Source: JBHPHI01 sp042569595
GTDB taxonomy: Bacteria; Patescibacteriota; Microgenomatia; UBA1400; 2-01-FULL-45-11
Length of the DNA stretch: 64,000 nt
Assembly (NCBI GenBank): GCA_042569595.1
Contig: JBHPHI010000002.1
Coordinates: 1 to 64,000, forward strand
Direction of reading: 5' to 3'
Shown: piece by piece, positions 9,932-18,861 of the stretch
Layout: each line of letters starts with the position of its first letter
Position numbering within the stretch: the first letter of the stretch is position 1
Position numbers and translations under genes: made by a program
Notes under the pieces: generated by a model
The model's input: the letters and a program-made list of their open reading frames with translations, nothing else
The model's database searches: none
What the model was told of the DNA's origin: nothing

Positions 9932-10669
9932 ATGAAAAAAGTGAAAAAAAAGAGCAACATAATTGTTCTCAACAAATTTTTAGCCTTGAATGCCGAGATA
10001 TCAAGAAGAGAAGCCGACAAGGAAATAAAATCTGGAAGAGTAAGGGTAAATGAAAAAATAATAAAAACTCCCCACACCAGAGTAAATATAGATACGGACA
10101 AAGTTTTGATAAAAGACAAAACAGTTATTGCAATAAAAAATCCACGAAAATATTACTTATTAAACAAGCCCTCTCAAACAGTTTCTTCCACAAAAAGCGA
10201 TTCCTCAGGACTGCCACCAATTACATCGTTTGTAAAATCAAAATCTAGACTTTTTCCAGTGGGAAGGCTCGACATAGACTCAGAGGGATTGATTATTCTC
10301 ACAAATGATGGAGATGTTGCATACAAACTGTCTCATCCCAAACACCAGATTGAAAAAGAGTACCTTGTCGTCATTGAGGGAAGTATTTCGGAAAACAAAC
10401 TATCTAGCCTTGAAAAAGGAGTGTTGCTTTCTGGAAAATTGACAAAACCATGCAGAATAGACGTATTAAGACAAACAAAATCAGGAGGAACTTTAAAGTT
10501 TATTTTAAAAGAAGGAAAACACAGGCAAGTAAGAAGAATGTGTTCTAGCGTAGATTTACATGTAATCGGATTAAGAAGAGTTAGGATTGGAAGTATTAAA
10601 ATTGGGAACCTAAAAACGGGAAAATACAGAAAACTAAGCGACGAAGAAATTAAAACACTAAGTATTTAA
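9932..10669 (+). CDS. RsuA/RluB-family pseudouridine synthase with S4 domain
   Basis: 245 residues. An S4 RNA-binding domain covers about residues 12-60 (LNKFLALNAEISRREADKEI), followed by the catalytic core with GRLDIDSEGL (catalytic Asp near 114) and the C-terminal GKHRQVRRM motif. It isomerises a uridine in rRNA; RluB/RluE/RluF/RsuA specificity cannot be assigned. Last gene of the operon from 3670. Its TAA stop interlocks with the nfo stop on the other strand. Confidence 0.9.
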   Translation: MKKVKKKSNIIVLNKFLALNAEISRREADKEIKSGRVRVNEKIIKTPHTRVNIDTDKVLIKDKTVIAIKNPRKYYLLNKPSQTVSSTKSDSSGLPPITSFVKSKSRLFPVGRLDIDSEGLIILTNDGDVAYKLSHPKHQIEKEYLVVIEGSISENKLSSLEKGVLLSGKLTKPCRIDVLRQTKSGGTLKFILKEGKHRQVRRMCSSVDLHVIGLRRVRIGSIKIGNLKTGKYRKLSDEEIKTLSI

Positions 10670-11517
10670 TCTACTATTTTTTGAAAATTTTCTATATCTA
10701 TTTTTCTAGGTCCACTCTTATTTTCTCCAGGAACCTCCAACAAAAATGGAAGGCTTGAAAAGGTAGGGTGATTTGTAAACAAGCGAAATCCATCTTCTCC
10801 AATCATTCCTTCCCCAACATTTTCGTGTCTATCTCTATTGCTTGACAGCTCCACCTTTGAGTCGTTGATATGGACAACTTTTATCAAATCAACACCTAGG
10901 GTATTTTTAATTTTATCTACCGTGTTTTCAAGCGATTTTTCACTTCTCACATCAAGCCCGCTAGCAAAACCATGTTGAGTGTCATAACAAACACCCAACT
11001 TCCTCTTTAACTCATCAGACGAAATAGAGTCATATATATAGCGAAGATCTTCTAGGTTTGATCCAATTATTCCCTTTTGTCCTGCAGCATTTTCCAAAAA
11101 CAACATTACATCGTCAGGAGTTTTTGATAGAACTTTTTCTACTGCACCAGCAATCTGTTTCTTTACAGCATCAAAACCTCTTCCCTTATGGCTTCCAATA
11201 TGAAAAATTGTTCCCTCCCCATTTATTTTTTTAGAAAACTTTTGATAAAAAAGCAGTGATTCAATACTAGCCTCTACATACTCTTGACTCTCATGTGCTA
11301 AGTTAATCAAATACACTCCATGAAAAAAATGAGAACCCATCTTGTTTTCAGACTTTTTCTGAAGATATTTATCTATCACCGAAGCTTCAAAATCTTTAGT
11401 TTTTAAAGATCTTGGAGAAGAAGCAAAGGTTTGAAGACAGTTTGCGCCAATATTAACAGCTCTATCTATAGATTTATCAAAACCTCCTGCTATAGATACA
11501 TGTCCTCCAATTTTCAT
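10666..11517 (-). CDS. nfo: Endonuclease IV (AP endonuclease)
   Basis: 283 residues, the normal length. Metal-site motifs are in order: GGHVSIAGG, HIGSHKGRG, ENAAGQKG, CYDTQHGFASG, HINDSK and RHENVGEGMIG. The enzyme cleaves 5' of abasic sites using a trinuclear zinc centre in base-excision repair. A TATGAT -10 box lies upstream with a leader of only a few nucleotides and no SD. Convergent with the pseudouridine synthase; the two stops overlap by 4 bp. Confidence 0.93.
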   Translation of the reverse strand: MKIGGHVSIAGGFDKSIDRAVNIGANCLQTFASSPRSLKTKDFEASVIDKYLQKKSENKMGSHFFHGVYLINLAHESQEYVEASIESLLFYQKFSKKINGEGTIFHIGSHKGRGFDAVKKQIAGAVEKVLSKTPDDVMLFLENAAGQKGIIGSNLEDLRYIYDSISSDELKRKLGVCYDTQHGFASGLDVRSEKSLENTVDKIKNTLGVDLIKVVHINDSKVELSSNRDRHENVGEGMIGEDGFRLFTNHPTFSSLPFLLEVPGENKSGPRKIDIENFQKIVD

Positions 11518-11586
11518 AAAAGCAGCATATCATAGTGGGGTAGAATACAGTTACTAATAAGATATTTTAAAAAATATTAAGAAAAA

Positions 11587-12180
11587 ATGAAAAAAATATT
11601 ATTTGCTAGTAACAATCAAGGAAAAATAAGAGAAGTTGTAAAAATACTATCAAATCTAGGTATTAAGATTATGACTCCAGATCAAGTTTTTAATAAAAAA
11701 ATTGACGTGATTGAGGACGGAACTACCTTTGAAGAAAATGCATATAAAAAAGCCAAAGAAATGGGCGACAAGAGCAATTTAATTACTATTGCGGACGATT
11801 CGGGTTTGGAGGTAGATGAATTGAAAGGAGAGCCTGGAGTGTATTCAGCTCGATATGACGAAACAACTGAAAAGCGAAATCAGAAAGTTTTAAATAATTT
11901 AGCAAGTGCCCCAAAAGAAAGAAGAATAGCAAGGTATAAAATTGCAATTTGCATATATGATCCTCAAACAAAAAATCATGAAACAGTTTTTGGATCCTGT
12001 GAGGGCATAATTACGCAAAAACCAGTAGGAGACAATGGTTTTGGGTACGACCCAATTTTTTATTCAGAAGAGTTGGGAAAAACCTTCGGACAAGCTTCAG
12101 ATCTAGAAAAAAACAAAATCTCTCACAGAAAAATAGCTTTAGAAAAACTAAAAAACATTCTTCCAACTTATATAAAGTGA
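11587..12180 (+). CDS. rdgB: XTP/dITP diphosphatase (Ham1/RdgB)
   Basis: 197 residues, family length. N-terminal ASNNQGKIREV, then ADDSGLEVDEL, GEPGVYSARYD and GFGYDPIF are the standard nucleotide and metal-binding signatures. It removes non-canonical purine nucleotides (ITP, dITP, XTP) to protect DNA and RNA. Monocistronic between divergent nfo and the convergent M29 peptidase. Confidence 0.93.
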   Translation: MKKILFASNNQGKIREVVKILSNLGIKIMTPDQVFNKKIDVIEDGTTFEENAYKKAKEMGDKSNLITIADDSGLEVDELKGEPGVYSARYDETTEKRNQKVLNNLASAPKERRIARYKIAICIYDPQTKNHETVFGSCEGIITQKPVGDNGFGYDPIFYSEELGKTFGQASDLEKNKISHRKIALEKLKNILPTYIK

Positions 12181-12197
12181 AAAAAGCAAAACTTAAT

Positions 12198-13403
12198 TTA
12201 TAAAGTAAACTTTCCTCCCCTATATATAACTACTTCTTCACTGTTTTCCAGCGTAGCAGTAACTACCCTGTCTTCTGTGCTAATAACGTCTGCATGAATT
12301 TGTGAATTATTAAAGCCTAGGTTGTTCCAGTCAGACTCTTTCAACTTTGTTGAGTCGCCCGAATAAGCTTCTTTATAAGCCATGCCCACTGCAACGTGAG
12401 TGTTTCCATATTGTCCGCCCACATTTTCATCAAAGAGTGTTTCTGCCATATATTCAGTAATATTTGACATCCTTGAGTCAGTTAGGGAAAATTCTCCAAT
12501 TTTATCGGCATTTTTTTGAGACAGCATTTCTTTTAACATGTTTTCATTTCTCTTTGCGATTGCCTTAACCACTTTCCCCTCACTAAATTCAAGAGAAATA
12601 CCTTCAATCTTTACACCATACCTGTATAGGGGTTTGTTTAAGGAAATTTTTCCCTCAGTTCCTCTCCAATCTGGACTTGTAAATATTTCAAAACTTGGAA
12701 TGTTTCTACCTCCTCCGCCAAGCCACTGTCTTTCTTCGCCAATTTTTAAAACAAGATCAATGTTTTTTGACTTTATACGAACAGAATTAATTTGAAGATC
12801 ATTTAGCCATTTTTTGATTTCCTCTTGTTTATTTAGGATTGATTTCCATTTTTGTATTGGGTCATCTTCATTTAAAAAACAAGCTTTTTCAATCTGATCC
12901 CAGTATTGCTCAAGAGTTAATCCAGCGTCTTTGGCTTTTGCAGGCGTTCCATATAAACCAATTGTAGATGTGTATTCACCAATTTGTTCTTTTTCAAATT
13001 GCCAGTCCCTGATGAGTTTTGTTTTTTTTGTGGCCATAAATATTTTTTTCGGATCTATTCCTTCAAGCTCATGGGGATTATCCTCAGCAATTATGGCAAC
13101 TGTATGATTTATTAAATCGATTCTAGATTTAACAAATTCTTTTGGAAAAAACTCAAGCTGATCTTTATTTGCCAATTCGTAAAATTGCCTATTAAATCCA
13201 TTCGGCAAATACCTCATCATCGGATGAGCTCCTGATTCAAGAATGGCCCTTTGCAGCTCTCCATATAGTGGTTTTGCAGACTCAGGAATCACAACACGAA
13301 CCACCTCTCCCTCATTAACACCTTTGCCATCATTTAAGGCAAACTTAATTAATACATCTGCGTATTTTTTTAATAATTTTTTGTTTGGTTGATACATATA
13401 CAC
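12198..13403 (-). CDS. Aminopeptidase, M29 family (AmpS/AmpT type)
   Basis: 401 residues. The order of motifs fits thermophilic M29 aminopeptidases: N-terminal LLKKYADVLIKFAL, central nucleotide-free two-metal domain with GTEGKISLNKPLY, then FSLTDSRMSN and VGGQYGNTHVAVG containing metal ligands, and the C-terminal HADVISTEDRVV stretch. It removes N-terminal residues from peptides in the cytoplasm. MYMYQPNKKL gives two closely spaced Met starts; the first is used here. Convergent with rdgB with a 17-nt gap. Confidence 0.85.
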   Translation of the reverse strand: MYMYQPNKKLLKKYADVLIKFALNDGKGVNEGEVVRVVIPESAKPLYGELQRAILESGAHPMMRYLPNGFNRQFYELANKDQLEFFPKEFVKSRIDLINHTVAIIAEDNPHELEGIDPKKIFMATKKTKLIRDWQFEKEQIGEYTSTIGLYGTPAKAKDAGLTLEQYWDQIEKACFLNEDDPIQKWKSILNKQEEIKKWLNDLQINSVRIKSKNIDLVLKIGEERQWLGGGGRNIPSFEIFTSPDWRGTEGKISLNKPLYRYGVKIEGISLEFSEGKVVKAIAKRNENMLKEMLSQKNADKIGEFSLTDSRMSNITEYMAETLFDENVGGQYGNTHVAVGMAYKEAYSGDSTKLKESDWNNLGFNNSQIHADVISTEDRVVTATLENSEEVVIYRGGKFTL

Positions 13404-13464
13404 CTTTCTCTTAAAATGTAGCGGATATTCAAAGGCTAATTATAGCGTAATATTAAAATCAGTT

Positions 13465-14532
13465 ATGAAACTAGAAAATTTCCTAAAAAAAAGAATCAAC
13501 AACCTTCAAAAACGTCTTAAAAAAGAAAAAATCCAATACCTTCTCGTCACAAATTCAAAAAATATCACCTACCTCACCGGATACTGTCCTGACGGTAGCA
13601 GTAGGGAAGTTTACCTAATTTTTTCAGAAAAAAAATCTTACCTATTTACTTTCAAGCTTTTTGAGATCAATGTAAAAAACTTACACCCACTTTACAAGAT
13701 TACGTGTTTATCAAAAGATAATACGCTCTCTTCATGCATAAAAAGGATACTAGACTCAGATTCAATATGGATAGAAAAAAACGATTTAAAAGTTTCAGAG
13801 TTTGAGGATATTAAAAATAAAATTAATTCTAAAGTACATTACTCACCAAAAATAATAGAAGAGCTTAGACAAAAAAAAGACGACATTGAAATAGTAAATC
13901 TTAAAAAAGCTTGTCAGATAACTAAAAAAACGTGGAATCAAATAAAACAATCAATTAGGCCAGGAAAAACTGAGAAAGAGATACAAAGTCACATAATTTC
14001 AGTTCTATATAAGAATGGAGCGGATGGCATCTCAGTAGATTTTTCACCTATAGTAGCCACAGGAATTAATTCTGCCTCCCCTCACCACAAACCAACAAAC
14101 AAAAAAATCAAAACAAACGACGTAGTTTTGATAGATTTTGGGTGTCAAGTATCCGGATACTGCTCTGATATGACAAGAACGTTAAAGTTGGGAGAAAAAT
14201 CGAAGGAATTTGACTCTATTGAAAGTATTGTAAAGCGCGCTTATGAGAAAGCATTTTTAAATTTAGACAATAATATTTCAACCGATGAAAGAGTATTTAA
14301 GATTTTAGAAAAACATGACCTAGAAAAAAACATGCTTCACAGCACAGGTCATGGGATTGGACTCTCTGTGCACGAATCACCTGCAATAAGCAGGAAATCC
14401 AATGAAAAAATTAAAATAGAAAACAACATGATATTTACAATTGAGCCGGGAATATATTTGCAAAATAAATTTGGCTATAGATACGAAAACACAATTGCAA
14501 AAATTAAAGACGAATACGTAGAGCTTACCTAA
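13465..14532 (+). CDS. Xaa-Pro aminopeptidase/dipeptidase (M24)
   Basis: 355 residues with an N-terminal creatinase-like domain (1-~130) and a pita-bread catalytic domain. All five metal ligands are visible: the two Asp in LIDFGCQVSGYCSDMTRT, His in HSTGHGIGL, Glu in FTIEPGIYL and Glu in YRYENTI. It hydrolyses Xaa-Pro bonds during peptide recycling. PepP and PepQ cannot be separated by eye. The stop interlocks with that of the small gene on the opposite strand. Confidence 0.88.
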   Translation: MKLENFLKKRINNLQKRLKKEKIQYLLVTNSKNITYLTGYCPDGSSREVYLIFSEKKSYLFTFKLFEINVKNLHPLYKITCLSKDNTLSSCIKRILDSDSIWIEKNDLKVSEFEDIKNKINSKVHYSPKIIEELRQKKDDIEIVNLKKACQITKKTWNQIKQSIRPGKTEKEIQSHIISVLYKNGADGISVDFSPIVATGINSASPHHKPTNKKIKTNDVVLIDFGCQVSGYCSDMTRTLKLGEKSKEFDSIESIVKRAYEKAFLNLDNNISTDERVFKILEKHDLEKNMLHSTGHGIGLSVHESPAISRKSNEKIKIENNMIFTIEPGIYLQNKFGYRYENTIAKIKDEYVELT

Positions 14533-14756
14533 CCTCGAAGTTTAAAGTACAAGAAGACTTCTATTCCCAAAATTAACAAACTCAAAACCAAAGTTTTGGT
14601 CAAGTCTTTAGAAATTAGTCTGGACTCATATCCAAAATCCACAGCTTTCATCTTTTTAGGGGGGTTGGAAATATCAATCAAGGATTCAGAGAGAGTGTAA
14701 ACCCTCTTTGTTTTAGACTTTTCCTTTTGTTTTCGGGTTCTTCTTTTTTTAGCCAT
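14529..14756 (-). CDS. Small basic single-pass membrane protein
   Basis: 75 residues from the ATG at 14756. A Lys/Arg-rich N-terminus (MAKKRRTRKQKEKSKTKR) is followed by a polar middle and one hydrophobic helix at about 53-72 (LVLSLLILGIEVFLYF). The longer reading frame to 15059 is rejected because it runs antisense through the DUF4446 gene. Function unknown; it is probably a tail-anchored protein with a cytoplasmic basic domain. Convergent with the M24 peptidase. Confidence 0.55.
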   Translation of the reverse strand: MAKKRRTRKQKEKSKTKRVYTLSESLIDISNPPKKMKAVDFGYESRLISKDLTKTLVLSLLILGIEVFLYFKLRG

Positions 14757-14827
14757 ATGTAGACATATAGTAGATCTAAGCTTTAAAAATAACAAGTTAA
14801 TTGATTGACGATACGCCTCAAGAAGAG

Positions 14828-14833
14828 TAGAAT
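14828..14833 (+). promoter_or_regulatory. -10 box (TAGAAT) of DUF4446 gene
   Basis: TAGAAT ends 8 nt before the ATG at 14842 and no SD is present; consistent with a leaderless transcript. Confidence 0.4.
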
Positions 14834-14841
14834 TTAGTCTG

Positions 14842-15318
14842 ATGATAGAACCAATAATGATAGGAATTATAGCTGGCTTAGCAGTAGTTTTTGTTTGGGT
14901 GGTGGTGTTGACTGTTGTATACATTAAGTCACAAAAAACTTTCAAGAAAATTACTAAAGGAATTTCAAAAAAGGACCTTAAAACTCTCTTGAAGGAGATT
15001 GCTGACTCACTTAAAAATGCTGGAAACGAAATAAAAGCTATACAACAGGACTTAGACACAGTCGAAGAAGAAATGAAATCTCATCTTCAAAAAATTGGGT
15101 TTATAAGATTCAATCCCTTCTCAGATACCGGTGGAAATCAAAGCTTTAGTCTTTGCTTGCTCGACGACAACAATGATGGTATCGTCATAACATCGCTTCA
15201 TAGTCGAGACTCTACTAGAATTTATTCAAAAAAGATAAAGAAGGGGTCAACAAATGAGCGGGAATTATCAAAAGAAGAACAAGAAGCTTTAAAACAAGCA
15301 CTCAAGAATAAAAAATAA
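14842..15318 (+). CDS. DUF4446 family protein
   Basis: 158 residues. Residues 3-27 form a membrane helix (an anchor); residues 28-75 are helical, probably coiled coil; the rest has the DUF4446 pattern with IGFIRFNPFSDTGG and FSLCLLDDNNDGIV followed by SLHSRDSTRIY. Function of the family is unknown. It is followed 8 nt later by the DUF3048 gene; a two-gene operon is likely. Confidence 0.85.
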   Translation: MIEPIMIGIIAGLAVVFVWVVVLTVVYIKSQKTFKKITKGISKKDLKTLLKEIADSLKNAGNEIKAIQQDLDTVEEEMKSHLQKIGFIRFNPFSDTGGNQSFSLCLLDDNNDGIVITSLHSRDSTRIYSKKIKKGSTNERELSKEEQEALKQALKNKK

Positions 15319-15326
15319 GGATTTCC

Positions 15327-16520
15327 ATGAAAAACTCAAAAACAATTGTTGCGGCTCTTATTTTGTATTTATTATCCACCGGTATATCGTTTGCTACATT
15401 CAACTACTTAGGAAGTCCGAATTCACCAGCAACCTCTCCAGAAGCAGAGGGTGGATTTAATGGTTTATTAAGCATCGAACCAGGAGCTCCAAAAGACCAA
15501 GAATGTCCGCTCAATGGAATGATGTACACAAAGATAGAGAAAGAAGCTTGGGAGAAAAGAAGACCATTGGCAATAATGGTAGAAAATAGCCCAGAAGCAA
15601 GACCACACTCTGGAATTATTAGAGCAGACATAGTCTATGAGGCGGTTGCAGAGGGTGGAGTTACAAGGTTCATGCCAGTTTATTATTGTGATGCTCAAAG
15701 AGACGAAGTAAAAGTAGCTCCAGTGAGAAGCGTCAGGACTTATTTTATTGATTGGGCTTCAGAATATGGAGAAACCCCATTGTTTGGGCACGTAGGTGGA
15801 GCAAACTGCAGCGCTGACCCAGGCGGTCCATGCAAGACAGACAGAAGAGCTCAGGCAATTGAGCAATTAGCTAGGTATGAGTGGAGGTACAGTAAGGGAA
15901 ATGATTTAGATCAGTTTGCTGTCGGTGCTCCTACATACATCAGGAATGAAACAAGGCTCGGGCATAGGGTGTCAACAGAACATAGTGTTGTGGGAAGTAC
16001 TGAGGGTTTATGGGAAGAAGGAGAAGAGCGTGGATGGACAAATTTAGATTTAGAAGGTGTTGAGTGGTCGGACAACTTCTCTCCTTGGGAGTTTCAAGAT
16101 GAGGCTGTAGAAGTAAGTAGGGGCGACGTGGATTCAATAGGTTTCTATTTCTGGGATGGCTACGATGAATTTAAGGTTGATTGGAAATATGATAAAACAT
16201 CAAATGAATATTACCGATCTACTGGGGGTGAGCCGCACAAAGATCTTGAAACAGACAAGCAACTTTTCGCAAAGAACGTAGTATTGTTATTTACAAAAGA
16301 GATAGGGCCAGTAGATGACTTAAAGCACATGCTTTACGAAACCACGGGGTCGGGCGAAGCATTGGTATTTCAAAATGGCAATGTCACAGAAGCAAAGTGG
16401 AAAAAATCAACTAGAACATCTAGAACAATTTTCACTGACAAGTCTGGAAGCGAAATAGAATTTGTTAGAGGTCCGATATGGGTGCAAATTCTAGCGAATG
16501 GAAACGACGTAGAGTATTAA
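15327..16520 (+). CDS. DUF3048 domain-containing exported protein (YerB-like)
   Basis: 397 residues. An N-terminal signal/anchor helix lies at about 6-26, then a Pro/Gly linker, then DUF3048: RRPLAIMVENSPEARPHSG, ADIVYEAVAEGGVTRFMPVY and PVRSVRTYFIDWASEY are diagnostic. The C-terminal half matches the second DUF3048 domain (FTKEIGPVDDLKHMLYETT, SGEALVFQNG). It is an extracytoplasmic protein of unknown activity. ATTTCC between the preceding stop and ATG is not an SD, so coupling to DUF4446 translation is probable. Confidence 0.88.
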   Translation: MKNSKTIVAALILYLLSTGISFATFNYLGSPNSPATSPEAEGGFNGLLSIEPGAPKDQECPLNGMMYTKIEKEAWEKRRPLAIMVENSPEARPHSGIIRADIVYEAVAEGGVTRFMPVYYCDAQRDEVKVAPVRSVRTYFIDWASEYGETPLFGHVGGANCSADPGGPCKTDRRAQAIEQLARYEWRYSKGNDLDQFAVGAPTYIRNETRLGHRVSTEHSVVGSTEGLWEEGEERGWTNLDLEGVEWSDNFSPWEFQDEAVEVSRGDVDSIGFYFWDGYDEFKVDWKYDKTSNEYYRSTGGEPHKDLETDKQLFAKNVVLLFTKEIGPVDDLKHMLYETTGSGEALVFQNGNVTEAKWKKSTRTSRTIFTDKSGSEIEFVRGPIWVQILANGNDVEY

Positions 16521-16679
16521 CGAAGATTTGTTCAAAACCAGTATTTAATTGTTATTGATTTCAACCTGAAAATGTATTATTGTTCAATTACAGTATACAA
16601 TCTGTAAATAAAGAGCCTGCCTAGAAACAAATTAGAACAGACATATAAAAAACTGCTCAATTGTCTCAGAAAGGAAGGT

Positions 16680-17261
16680 ATGGCCAACCTAAAAGACTTC
16701 ATGATCTCAAGAGTGAGGGTTAAACTCCTCAAGCTTTTTTACGAAAATCCCCACGAACTATATTATGTTCGACAACTAACCAGAAAAACTCAAGAAGAAA
16801 TAAACGCAGTTCGAAGAGAATTAAATCGATTGGATAGAATTGGCGTGTTAAAAAGTGAAAGAAGAGGAAATAGGTTGTATTACTACCTAAATCCTTCTTA
16901 CGATTTTTACGAAGACTTACTTAGTTTGGTAAGCAAAACCACAGGTTTGGGCGGAGCAATTCGAAAAAATAGAGTAAAACTTGGAAAAATAAAATTTGCC
17001 ATGTTGTCAGGTAAATTCGTAAGGAAAAAAGAAAGAGGAAAAAACGAAGTTGACCTCTTGATGGTTGGGGAAGTAGTTATTCCAGAATTAGCTTCAATAG
17101 TAAAAAACGAAGAAGAGAAAAGGTCCACTGAAGTAAATTACACAGTAATGAAGCAAGACGAATTTTTATTCAGGAAAGAAAGAAGAGACCCTTTTCTTTT
17201 GGGAATACTTTCAAAATCAAGAGTTATGATTATTGGAGATGAAGAAGGCCTGGTGGACTAA
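16680..17261 (+). CDS. Winged-helix DNA-binding protein with nucleotidyltransferase-like C-terminus
   Basis: 193 residues. Residues 1-~80 form an ArsR-like winged helix (LLKLFYENPHELYYVRQLTR, then the recognition helix INAVRRELNRLDRIGVLKSE and a wing GNRLYYYLNP). The C-terminal part (IKFAMLSGKF ... NEVDLLMVGEV) looks like a degenerate MNT-type nucleotidyltransferase fold without the GS..RG catalytic loop, so it is likely a sensor or scaffold. A consensus-like SD (AAAGGAAGGT) precedes ATG, after a leader of ~85 nt. The stop abuts the AbrB gene. Likely a DNA-binding regulator, target unknown. Confidence 0.65.
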   Translation: MANLKDFMISRVRVKLLKLFYENPHELYYVRQLTRKTQEEINAVRRELNRLDRIGVLKSERRGNRLYYYLNPSYDFYEDLLSLVSKTTGLGGAIRKNRVKLGKIKFAMLSGKFVRKKERGKNEVDLLMVGEVVIPELASIVKNEEEKRSTEVNYTVMKQDEFLFRKERRDPFLLGILSKSRVMIIGDEEGLVD

Positions 17262-17462
17262 ATGATTCAAAAAGTTGTAAAAACAGGCAACTCTCTTGCA
17301 GTTACAGTTCCATCAAAATTTGTAAAAAAAGTTGGACTTAAGGCTGGAGACAGAGTTAAGTCTGAGGTGTTGGCAGAAACAAACACAATAAAATATTCCT
17401 TTCTTGATACAAGGCAACTTCCGTTGTCTAGTAAATTTCTCAAAAACAAATCAGAGCAATAG
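17262..17462 (+). CDS. AbrB/MazE-like swapped-hairpin DNA-binding protein
   Basis: 66 residues. The N-terminal 45 residues (MIQKVVKTGNSLAVTVPSKF then LKAGDRVKSEV) show the AbrB/SpoVT swapped-hairpin pattern. It starts on the base after the winged-helix gene's stop. AbrB proteins act as antitoxins or regulators; no toxin partner lies next to it, and secD follows 43 nt later. Most likely a co-regulator with the upstream winged-helix protein. Confidence 0.75.
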   Translation: MIQKVVKTGNSLAVTVPSKFVKKVGLKAGDRVKSEVLAETNTIKYSFLDTRQLPLSSKFLKNKSEQ

Positions 17463-17505
17463 AGTCAAAACTTAAAGATCGTGGTAAATTAGACAATGTA
17501 TTAGT

Positions 17506-18861
17506 ATGACTCAATCTAAAAAACTTTTAATTATTGGAATAATTACAACCTTAGCAATATTTATAGACGTCCCCGAAAATATTCCTGTAAATATCAATCA
17601 AGGCCCCATCAACATCAATACGACCATCCATCGACCCCCAATTAATGTTTCAATACTAGGAAAGACTTTTTATAGAGATCTAAAAGTGAAGCAAGGCCTT
17701 GATCTTCAGGGAGGCACTCAGGTTTTACTTCGAGCAAACATGGAAAACATTGCACAAGAAGATCATCAAGATGCTTTAGATAGTAGTAAAGAAATCATCA
17801 GCAGAAGAATTGATTTATTTGGAATAAACGAAGCGGTGGTTCAGACCAGCGTAGTTGAGAAAGATTATCGAATAATTGTAGAGTTGCCAGGAGTTTCAGA
17901 TGTAAATCAAGCGCTTGATTTAATTGGCGCCACAGCACAGCTTGAATTCAGAGAATTGTTAGAAGAAAAAAAAGCTACAGACTCCGCAACTTTGCTTGAT
18001 TTTCAAAAAACAGATCTTACAGGAAAAAATCTAAAAAAATCTAGAGTTGAATTTGATCCAAATACTGGACAACCAGTTGTTTCATTAGAATTCGATGAGG
18101 ATGGAGCTACTCTATTTGAGGAAATCACGACTAGAAATGTTGGCCATCCAGTTGCGATATTTTTAGATCAGTACCCTGTCACAACTCCTATTGTAAACGG
18201 ACCCATATCGGGCGGGAAAGCTGTAATTTCTGGTCAGTTCGACACAAACCAGGCAAAAAACTTAAGCATTCAACTAAATGCAGGAGCACTACCAGTCCCT
18301 ATTGAAATAATTGAGCAGAGAAATATTGGAGCCACCCTGGGTCAGGAATCTGTTCAAAAGAGTATTACTGCAGGTGGAGTTGGGCTCATTATGGTTATGT
18401 TGTTTATGTTTCTGTATTACGGAAGACTGGGTTTGATAGCCAATATAGGATTAATTATTTATGGCTTGATTACGTTAGCCATATATAAGCTACTTCCAGT
18501 AACACTTACACTACCAGGATTAGCAGGTTTTATTCTGTCCGTGGGTATGGCAGTAGATAGCAACATTTTAGTTTTTGAAAGAATGAAGGAGGAACTAAGG
18601 TTGGGAAAAAAATGGCAGGTAGCAATGGAGTTGGGGTTCGGAAGGGCTTGGGATTCTATAAAAGATGCAAATGTAGCCACTCTAATCACTGCATTTATTT
18701 TATTCAACCCACTTAACTGGAGCCTATTTAATACCTCAGGGATGATACGTGGTTTTGCTTTAACTCTGGCTCTTGGAATATTTGTAAGTTTATTTACAGG
18801 AATCTTCGTTACAAGAACACTTTTACGAGCCCTTTATAAGGGATCAAAGGAGAAGAGATGA
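17506..18861 (+). CDS. secD: Protein translocase subunit SecD
   Basis: 451 residues. After an N-terminal membrane helix come KQGLDLQGGTQVLLRA (SecD signature), the periplasmic P1 domain with ISRRIDLFGINEAVVQ, and the C-terminal RND half with IGATLGQESVQKS, LPGLAGFILSVGMAVDSNIL and FERMKEELRLG. Uses the proton-motive force to complete Sec-dependent export at the membrane. It overlaps secF by 4 nt (ATGA), so translation is coupled. Confidence 0.93.
   Translation: MTQSKKLLIIGIITTLAIFIDVPENIPVNINQGPININTTIHRPPINVSILGKTFYRDLKVKQGLDLQGGTQVLLRANMENIAQEDHQDALDSSKEIISRRIDLFGINEAVVQTSVVEKDYRIIVELPGVSDVNQALDLIGATAQLEFRELLEEKKATDSATLLDFQKTDLTGKNLKKSRVEFDPNTGQPVVSLEFDEDGATLFEEITTRNVGHPVAIFLDQYPVTTPIVNGPISGGKAVISGQFDTNQAKNLSIQLNAGALPVPIEIIEQRNIGATLGQESVQKSITAGGVGLIMVMLFMFLYYGRLGLIANIGLIIYGLITLAIYKLLPVTLTLPGLAGFILSVGMAVDSNILVFERMKEELRLGKKWQVAMELGFGRAWDSIKDANVATLITAFILFNPLNWSLFNTSGMIRGFALTLALGIFVSLFTGIFVTRTLLRALYKGSKEKR

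Noticed and set aside
14757..15059. N-terminal extension of the small basic membrane protein gene on the minus strand.
   Set aside because: It lies antisense to the well-supported DUF4446 gene; the ATG at 14756 gives a sensible basic start.
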